From: Pseudomonadota bacterium
GTDB taxonomy: Bacteria > Desulfobacterota > Desulfobacteria > Desulfobacterales > RPRI01
Assembly (NCBI GenBank): GCA_018830925.1
Contig: JAHJRK010000320.1
Span: 1 to 5,146, forward strand
Length of the DNA: 5,146 nt
Direction: 5' to 3'
This document shows positions 1 to 5,146 of this stretch, piece after piece; position 1 is the stretch's first letter, and each line of letters begins with the position of its first letter. The translations under genes and the position numbers were made by a program. The notes below the pieces were generated by a model that made no database searches, was not told the origin of the DNA, and was given only the letters and a program-made list of their open reading frames with translations.

Positions 1-1698
1 GGAAGATCCGAGAACGCCCCTGTGCATTGGAGTTAAAACCTGTATCTCGTCGAATGAGTCGAAACCAAATCGCTTCGGAATACGTTCTGTTACAAGCTCC
101 CTGATTATTTCAATTATCTTTTCCGGATTATCCTGCTCAATGAAATAAAAGTCGCTGCCGTTTTCATCCGCTTTCAAAAAAGGCATCTCCCCGCTGTTTA
201 TCCTGTGGGCATTGATCACGATACGGCTCTCTTTTGCCTGGCGGAAGATTTCAGTAAGAGTAACAACAGGAACAAGGCCCGATTCGATTACATCATTCAA
301 AACATTCCCGGCTCCCACCGAAGGAAGCTGGTTGACATCTCCTACAAGAATTAATGCCGCCTCAGGAGGCACAGCTTTAAGCATGCTGAACATCAAAAGA
401 GTGTCTATCATGGAGGCTTCGTCAACAATCAGAAGATTACACTCGAGAGGATTCTTTTCATCTCTCTGGAATCCTCCCTTTTCCGGGTTGTATTCAAGCA
501 TCCTGTGAATTGTTTTCGCACCAAACCCTGTCGCTTCGGTCATTCGCTTTGCAGCCCTCCCGGTAGGCGCGGCAAGGAGGATCTTTATCCCGAGTCTCTG
601 AAATATCTTTATGATGGCGTTTATGATGGTTGTCTTGCCGGTGCCTGGCCCCCCGGTGATAACGAGCACCTTTTCCTCAAGAGCACTCCGTACGGCCTCG
701 GTCTGTTTTTCGGCAAGGGTGATGGAGAGCTGCTGTTGTATCCATTCGATTGCTTTGTCCGGAGCGACATCCCTGAAAGATTTCACCGAACCGACGATTT
801 TCTCCAGCAGTTTTGATATTCCGGATTCACAGTAATGATATTTCGCAAGAAAGACGCCCTTTCTTTCCTCTCCGGGCTTTTGAATATCTTCTCCGAGCTC
901 TTCAATTACTATTTGTCCCGACGCGGCAGCCGCGTCAATCCCTTTCTTTACATCCTCTGTTTCAACATCAAGCATTGCCGCGCATTTTTCAACAAGGGCC
1001 GGCAACGGGTAATAAACATGCCCCTCTTCAGAGAGGGTAAAAAGAACATATACTATTCCTGATTCGATTCTTTCTTTCGAGTCTTTTGAAAAACCGAGCT
1101 TTGCGCCGATCCCGTCGGCGGTAATAAATCCTATACCTGATATATCGACAGCCAGCCGGTACGGGTTTTCTTTCATAACCGCCGTCGCCCTGTTTCCGTA
1201 CTTTCTGAAAATTTTTACGGCGTAACCGGCGCCAAGGCCGTGGGCATGGAGAAAAAGCATGAGATTGCGGATCTCTTTCTGCTCATCCCATGCTTTTCTG
1301 ATCATGGAAATCCGTTTCTCTCCTATTCCTTCAACCAAAGAGAGCTTGCCCGTATCTTTTTCTATTATATGAAGAGTTTTTATTCCGAATTTTTTGACTA
1401 TCCGTTCCGCCATGACGGGCCCGATGCCCTTTACTATACCGGAACCGAGATACTTTTCGATTCCGGCAGGACTTTCGGGGGCTGCGCTTGAAAATTCTGA
1501 GACTTTGAACTGCTCGCCGAATTTAGGGTGCCTTGTCCATTCACCCTTCATCGTGAGCGTTTCACCCGGAACAGGAGAAATAAGATTTCCTACGACGGTC
1601 ACGGGCTCTTTTTTCCCCGGGACTATTACTTTCGCAACCGTATATCCGGTCTCTTCGCTTGTATATGTTATCTTATCTATCCGACCGGTTAAAAACAT
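1..1698 (-). CDS. recD2: RecD2-type ATP-dependent DNA helicase, 5' portion (C-terminus beyond the left edge)
   Basis: My reading of the minus strand gives 566 uninterrupted codons from ATG at 1698 to the window edge. RecD2 proteins are superfamily 1B helicases that unwind DNA 5'-3' and act in DNA repair without RecB and RecC. An N-terminal OB-like domain (about residues 1-70, opening MFLTGRIDKITYTSEETGYT) is followed by helix-hairpin-helix segments (about 85-101, 122-130, 153-163, 187-202), which are the hallmark of RecD2 and absent from RecBCD-type RecD. The helicase core then shows Q332 in LAEKQTEAV, Walker A GGPGTGKT (349-356), motif Ia APTGRAAKRM (377-386), Walker B DEAS (426-429), motif III GDVNQLPSVGAGNVL (453-467) and motif IV EIFRQA (483-488). 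The sequence ends at LTPMHRGVLGSS, so motifs V and VI and roughly the last 170-200 residues are missing. The start matches the family N-terminus, but no Shine-Dalgarno sequence precedes it. An in-frame ATG at 1761 would add 21 repeat-derived residues and is less likely. Family assignment is very secure. Confidence 0.95.
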   Translation of the reverse strand, partial: MFLTGRIDKITYTSEETGYTVAKVIVPGKKEPVTVVGNLISPVPGETLTMKGEWTRHPKFGEQFKVSEFSSAAPESPAGIEKYLGSGIVKGIGPVMAERIVKKFGIKTLHIIEKDTGKLSLVEGIGEKRISMIRKAWDEQKEIRNLMLFLHAHGLGAGYAVKIFRKYGNRATAVMKENPYRLAVDISGIGFITADGIGAKLGFSKDSKERIESGIVYVLFTLSEEGHVYYPLPALVEKCAAMLDVETEDVKKGIDAAAASGQIVIEELGEDIQKPGEERKGVFLAKYHYCESGISKLLEKIVGSVKSFRDVAPDKAIEWIQQQLSITLAEKQTEAVRSALEEKVLVITGGPGTGKTTIINAIIKIFQRLGIKILLAAPTGRAAKRMTEATGFGAKTIHRMLEYNPEKGGFQRDEKNPLECNLLIVDEASMIDTLLMFSMLKAVPPEAALILVGDVNQLPSVGAGNVLNDVIESGLVPVVTLTEIFRQAKESRIVINAHRINSGEMPFLKADENGSDFYFIEQDNPEKIIEIIRELVTERIPKRFGFDSFDEIQVLTPMHRGVLGSS

Positions 1699-1720
1699 GG
1701 TTTCTGGTTCATGGTTTATG
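1696..1720 (-). repeat. AAACCATG tandem repeat overlapping the recD2 start
   Basis: Read on the minus strand, AAACCATG occurs twice with a 14-base period (plus-strand positions 1710-1717 and 1696-1703). The ATG of the second copy is the predicted recD2 start codon. The neighbouring 13-mer CATAAACCATGAA (1708-1720) recurs exactly at 4691-4703, in the same orientation. Such ATGAACC-type strings are seen as low-complexity intergenic repeats in many Desulfobacterota genomes (from general knowledge). Only two copies are visible here, so a family cannot be proved from the window alone. Confidence 0.55.
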
Positions 1721-1735
1721 GTCCGTACATCGATA

Positions 1736-1765
1736 AAAGCCGAATTTCGAATTTCGCACATCGAA
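1736..1765 (+). repeat. 30-base dispersed repeat, left copy (inverted relative to 2546-2575)
   Basis: The plus strand here, beginning AAAGCCGAATTTCGAA and ending TCGCACATCGAA, matches the reverse complement of 2546-2575 at 29 of 30 positions; the one difference is T versus G at 1753. The two copies face each other across the C_GCAxxG_C_C gene. The core is itself rich in ATTCGAAT-like palindromes. It lies 38 bases upstream of the recD2 start. Confidence 0.8.
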
Positions 1766-1781
1766 GTTCGCTTTTGGCTTT

Positions 1782-1806
1782 CGATATTCTATGTCCGATA
1801 TTCTAT
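1782..1806 (+). repeat. Short tandem repeat CGATATTCTAT
   Basis: The 11-mer CGATATTCTAT occurs at 1782-1792 and 1796-1806, a period of 14, with a degenerate third unit (ATATTCGAT) just after. The preceding string GGCTTTCGAT (1777-1786) recurs at 2570-2579 in the same orientation, linking this segment to the repeat on the other side of the neighbouring gene. No function is evident. Confidence 0.6.
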
Positions 1807-1841
1807 ATTCGATTTTTACTCCGCCGGCAGGCGTATTAATT

Positions 1842-1860
1842 AAAGGACACCGTCCTTTTT
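1842..1860. terminator. Candidate intrinsic terminator after the C_GCAxxG_C_C gene
   Basis: AAAGGAC and GTCCTTT form a perfect 7-bp stem with a 3-base loop (1842-1858), placed 14 bases beyond the stop codon of the minus-strand gene at 1873. In that direction the stem is preceded by As and followed by UUUAAUUAAU, a broken U-tract. On the plus strand the stem runs directly into Ts up to 1860. The GC core is only four base pairs, so termination would be weak; it could act in both directions. Confidence 0.4.
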
Positions 1861-1872
1861 CAAAGCGGTCCC

Positions 1873-2436
1873 TCAGCCCTTTGCAATGTCGCAGGAAGTC
1901 TCCTTAAGATTTTCCACATTCGCGCCGAACGGCTTTGATGCAAGCTCGTTTTTATCACACAGGATCAATTCGGCGGCAATTCCGGCTGCTTCAATTATTA
2001 GTTCCCGGCAATAAAGGGCATGCTCACGGCAAAGCCAGCTCTCTTTCCATTTTGACGTAAGATCCCTGCAAAGTGTGTGGCCGTATTTTTCGTTTATCCG
2101 GTTCGGTATCTGGTTAAAAAGTCTGTAAAGACCGGGTTTTCCATAGAGCTGTTCAGCTGCATACTTAACAGCCTCCTTCCCTTCGCCTTCCGGAAGCGAG
2201 CTTCTTCCGTGAACCGCCCCAACGGCAAGAACGGCTCCGGAGACAGCTCCGCACGTGTCCCCGAAGAGTCCGACACCGCCCCCGAAGCCGGTAGCCATCC
2301 TGCGCGCTTCCTGCGGCAATCCGGTATCAATCAGGGAAAATACAGCCTCCAGAACACATTCGGCGCAGTTATACCCCAGTGAAAAATTCTTCTTTGCCCT
2401 AAGCTTTACCTCTTCAATCTTCTCTTCTTTTGTCAT
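1873..2436 (-). CDS. C_GCAxxG_C_C family cysteine-rich probable redox protein
   Basis: This 187-residue protein matches the C_GCAxxG_C_C family, small soluble proteins common in anaerobes and presumed to be redox-active or metal-binding; no biochemical role is firmly established. The defining pattern is visible: NCAEC (C24, C27), a glycine-rich stretch FGGGVGLFGDTCGAVSGA (51-68, with C62 before GAVSG), then C123 in LCRDL, C136 in WLCREHA and C143 in YCREL. Two further cysteines (C160, C182) lie in a C-terminal tail that appears to extend past the conserved domain. There is no signal peptide or membrane segment, so it is probably cytoplasmic. The ATG at 2436 is the only sensible start, although no clear Shine-Dalgarno sequence precedes it. 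The gene lies 142 bases downstream of the acetoacetyl-CoA synthetase and 174 bases upstream of recD2, and is framed by inverted 30-base repeats. Cotranscription with either neighbour is possible but unsupported. The family call is secure; the function is not. Confidence 0.92.
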   Translation of the reverse strand: MTKEEKIEEVKLRAKKNFSLGYNCAECVLEAVFSLIDTGLPQEARRMATGFGGGVGLFGDTCGAVSGAVLAVGAVHGRSSLPEGEGKEAVKYAAEQLYGKPGLYRLFNQIPNRINEKYGHTLCRDLTSKWKESWLCREHALYCRELIIEAAGIAAELILCDKNELASKPFGANVENLKETSCDIAKG

Positions 2437-2482
2437 TGTTTAAGTATCCATTGTTAAAAGTTGATGATTCGTTTTTCTTTTT

Positions 2483-2538
2483 GCCACAAAGACACGAAGT
2501 CACTAAGTATCTTTTTTGTGTCTCTGTGTCTTCGTGGC
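2483..2538. repeat. Imperfect hairpin repeat of the GCCACAAAGACACGAAG type
   Basis: The left arm (2483-2503, starting GCCACAAAGACACGAAG) pairs with the right arm (2518-2538, ending CTTCGTGGC) at 17 of 21 positions, around a 14-base AT-rich loop. Strings of this kind are widespread in intergenic regions of several bacterial groups, including Desulfobacterota (general knowledge). It lies between the stop of the synthetase and the start of the C_GCAxxG_C_C gene. It lacks a U-tract in the minus direction, so I do not call it a terminator; it could still stabilise mRNA ends or hinder transcription. Confidence 0.7.
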
Positions 2539-2545
2539 GATTGTT

Positions 2546-2575
2546 TTCGATGTGCGACATTCGAAATTCGGCTTT
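2546..2575 (-). repeat. 30-base dispersed repeat, right copy (inverted relative to 1736-1765)
   Basis: The reverse complement of this segment equals 1736-1765 with one mismatch. It ends only three bases from the stop codon of the acetoacetyl-CoA synthetase and sits beside the 2483-2538 hairpin, so this gap consists largely of repeat DNA. The tail GGCTTTCGAT also occurs in direct orientation at 1777-1786. Confidence 0.8.
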
Positions 2576-2578
2576 CGA

Positions 2579-4534
<1,956 letters not shown>

Positions 4535-4540
4535 GCCAAA

Positions 4541-4548
4541 CTCCCCTT
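4541..4548 (-). promoter_or_regulatory. Ribosome binding site of the acetoacetyl-CoA synthetase
   Basis: On the minus strand AAGGGGAG precedes the ATG at 4534 by six bases (spacer TTTGGC). It is the only strong Shine-Dalgarno match before a start in this window and it fixes the start of the synthetase. The two downstream genes lack one. Confidence 0.75.
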
Positions 4549-4600
4549 TCTTTTTATTTGCCCTTTAACATCCGATCCTGCTGTCTTGTGTTTTGAGGTT

Positions 4601-4629
4601 TTCATACCATACCGGATGATGGACATCAA
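4601..4629 (-). promoter_or_regulatory. Weak candidate sigma-70 promoter of the acetoacetyl-CoA synthetase
   Basis: On the minus strand TTGATG (4624-4629) and TATGAA (4601-4606) are separated by exactly 17 bases, each matching four of six consensus positions. It would begin transcription roughly 60 bases upstream of the start codon. In AT-rich DNA such matches arise easily by chance; only the position and spacing favour it. Confidence 0.25.
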
Positions 4630-4690
4630 TTTTATTTGTGAAACCATAGTTTATGATGCTTTCATGTTCTTGAATATTTTCATCATGCGC

Positions 4691-4703
4691 TTCATGGTTT
4701 ATG
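4691..4703 (-). repeat. Second copy of the CATAAACCATGAA 13-mer
   Basis: The minus strand reads CATAAACCATGAA, identical to 1708-1720 upstream of recD2. It begins three bases after the stop codon of the possible gene remnant at 4707. Similar strings (for instance near 4643-4658) suggest degenerate copies around it. Confidence 0.45.
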
Positions 4704-4706
4704 TTC

Positions 4707-4824
4707 CTATTTTCCTATCATGAGTTCCCATTCATAGATTTTATCCTGGGCGCTGCGGGCATCCTTGGTATCGGGTTCGTGCAGCAGGTAAGGAATTACT
4801 CTTTCAATTTTGTTTTTAAGGCAT
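4707..4824 (-). pseudogene. Possible remnant of a small gene (unidentified)
   Basis: One minus-strand frame reads LKNKIERVIPYLLHEPDT and continues through KDARSAQDKIYEWELMIGK to TAG at 4707, about 38 codons. Its amino-acid composition is balanced and charged, more like real coding sequence than the hydrophobic frame opposite it. There is no start in frame: a TAA lies two codons upstream of the first leucine. An ATG at 4822-4824 is out of frame by one base (ATG-CCT-TAA), and removing one C would give MLKNKIERV. It may therefore be a frameshifted small gene or the tail of a decayed larger one. I do not recognise the family. Chance cannot be excluded for so short a stretch. Confidence 0.3.
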
Positions 4825-4867
4825 GGTTATATTCCATTCAATACGCCGCAATGACGAAAGATAAAGC

Positions 4868-4883
4868 GTCCGCCGATGCGGAC
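4868..4883. terminator. Candidate hairpin terminator after the MFS transporter
   Basis: GTCCGC and GCGGAC form a perfect 6-bp stem with a 4-base loop, 20 bases beyond the transporter stop codon. In the minus direction the stem is followed by GCTTTATCTTTC, only a patchy U-tract; in the plus direction a run of five Ts follows after eight bases. The location suits a terminator but the weak tail makes this tentative. Confidence 0.35.
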
Positions 4884-4903
4884 AGAATGACTTTTTAAAA
4901 CCA

Positions 4904-5146
4904 TCATTTATGAGAAAGCAACAAAACTATACCACAGACAAATGTTGCGCCTGCAATAATCCCGAATCCGAGCGGATAGCTGCCACTTTTTTCAATAATC
5001 AGAGAAAAAGCAGGAAGCCCGATCAGGATGCCGGCAAATGTAAAAAAAAGTGACCCGCCGGTCGCCATCCCGGCAAACTCAGGCGTTGCAACGCGCGCGA
5101 CTTCGGCGAGATAGACACCATTCCAACCGATAGCAGCGGCTCCGTA
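4904..5146 (-). CDS. Major facilitator superfamily transporter, C-terminal 80 residues (N-terminus beyond the right edge)
   Basis: The minus strand is open from the right edge to TGA at 4904-4906, giving 80 residues that begin YGAAAIGWNGVYLAEVAR. The GWNGVYLAEVAR string followed by MATGGSLFF is typical of bacterial MFS permeases at the end of transmembrane helix 10 and the start of helix 11. Two hydrophobic segments follow, at about fragment residues 32-50 and 58-77, matching helices 11 and 12, separated by a short loop EKSGSYP, and the protein ends in a brief HK tail. It is an inner-membrane transporter driven by an ion gradient. Substrate cannot be told from this end; link to acetoacetate uptake is possible from proximity only, and the 369-base gap argues against a tight operon. 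The absence of a start is due to the window boundary, not truncation. Confidence 0.85.
   Translation of the reverse strand, partial: YGAAAIGWNGVYLAEVARVATPEFAGMATGGSLFFTFAGILIGLPAFSLIIEKSGSYPLGFGIIAGATFVCGIVLLLSHK

Larger units (their letters stand above)
1699..1872. other. Repeat-rich intergenic region between recD2 and the C_GCAxxG_C_C gene
   Basis: This 174-base AT-rich gap holds no convincing gene. From left to right it contains CATGGTTT repeats reaching into the recD2 start (1696-1717), one arm of a 30-base inverted repeat (1736-1765), an 11-base tandem repeat CGATATTCTAT (1782-1792 and 1796-1806), a GC-rich patch with a CGCC/GGCG mini-hairpin near 1822-1833, and a hairpin next to the upstream gene's stop codon (1842-1858). 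Any promoter of recD2 would have to lie in or upstream of this repeated DNA; I could not pick out a convincing -35/-10 pair. Confidence 0.7.
4535..4903. other. Intergenic region between the MFS transporter and the acetoacetyl-CoA synthetase
   Basis: This 369-base stretch lacks an intact gene. In the direction of transcription it holds a GC hairpin after the transporter stop (4868-4883), a coding-like open stretch without a start codon (4707-4824), a CATAAACCATGAA repeat copy (4691-4703), many ATG/CAT-rich short strings (about 4640-4730), a weak candidate promoter (4601-4629), and the synthetase ribosome binding site. The plus-strand open frame at 4701-4898 is judged not to be a gene. Confidence 0.65.

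Noticed and set aside
1..1698. RecBCD-type RecD subunit or TraA relaxase-helicase
   Set aside because: The OB-like start and repeated helix-hairpin-helix segments before the helicase core are specific to RecD2; there is no relaxase domain, and no recB or recC is adjacent on the visible side.
1782..1806. Start of a CRISPR array
   Set aside because: The units are only 11 bases with a 14-base period, leaving no spacers, and there are only two good copies.
212..1843. Several plus-strand open frames of 74 to 149 codons
   Set aside because: All but the far end of this span lies opposite the clear recD2 reading frame with intact helicase motifs. The frame ending at 1843 runs into intergenic repeats, giving repeat-derived residues such as SIFYVRYSIFDF.
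2077..2443. Plus- and minus-strand open frames overlapping the C_GCAxxG_C_C gene
   Set aside because: They are shadows in other frames of a gene with a clearly recognisable conserved cysteine pattern.
2483..2538. Intrinsic terminator of the acetoacetyl-CoA synthetase
   Set aside because: In the direction of transcription the hairpin is followed by an A-rich rather than a U-rich stretch, the loop is long and the stem has four mismatches.
1736..2575. A composite transposon or miniature insertion element
   Set aside because: The repeats are inverted, but no transposase, no target-site duplication and no terminal-repeat pattern of a known insertion-sequence family is visible.
4701..4898. Plus-strand open frame of 65 codons with a hydrophobic start
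   Set aside because: It starts inside a repeat copy, has no ribosome binding site, resembles no family I know, and runs across the hairpin after the transporter. The hydrophobic part looks like the antisense of the more protein-like minus frame.

Overview
The window holds four protein genes, all on the minus strand, so the gene order as transcribed runs from right to left. In that order they are the 3' end of a major facilitator superfamily (MFS) transporter (4904-5146, cut by the right edge), an acetoacetyl-CoA synthetase (2579-4534, complete), a small cysteine-rich C_GCAxxG_C_C family protein (1873-2436, complete), and the first 566 codons of a RecD2-type DNA helicase (1-1698, cut by the left edge). 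No RNA gene, CRISPR array, transposase or phage gene is visible.

The organism is most likely an anaerobic bacterium. The moderate GC content, the C_GCAxxG_C_C protein (a family common in anaerobes such as Desulfobacterota and clostridia), a RecD2 helicase, and AT-rich intergenic repeats of the type GCCACAAAGACACGAAG and CATAAACCATGAA together suggest Desulfobacterota (former Deltaproteobacteria). This is an inference from gene content and repeat style, not a demonstrated assignment.

The genes do not form an obvious pathway. The synthetase activates acetoacetate with ATP and CoA in the cytoplasm. It has its own good ribosome binding site and a 369-base upstream gap, so it is probably transcribed separately from the transporter. 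The C_GCAxxG_C_C protein is probably a redox or metal-binding protein of unknown role. RecD2 is a 5'-3' helicase of DNA repair. Gaps of 142 and 174 bases separate the last three genes.

The gaps are the most unusual part. Both gaps around the C_GCAxxG_C_C gene carry the same 30-base repeat in opposite orientation (1736-1765 and 2546-2575, 29 of 30 identical), so the gene sits in an inverted-repeat frame of about 840 bases. One gap also holds an imperfect hairpin (2483-2538). The other holds short tandem repeats, one of which includes the probable recD2 start codon. The gap between the transporter and the synthetase (4535-4903) contains a terminator-like hairpin, a coding-like minus-strand stretch of about 38 codons without a usable start (4707-4824, perhaps a gene remnant), another CATAAACCATGAA copy, and a weak candidate promoter. 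I see no convincing new biological system; the repeat-framed cassette and the remnant are the best leads.
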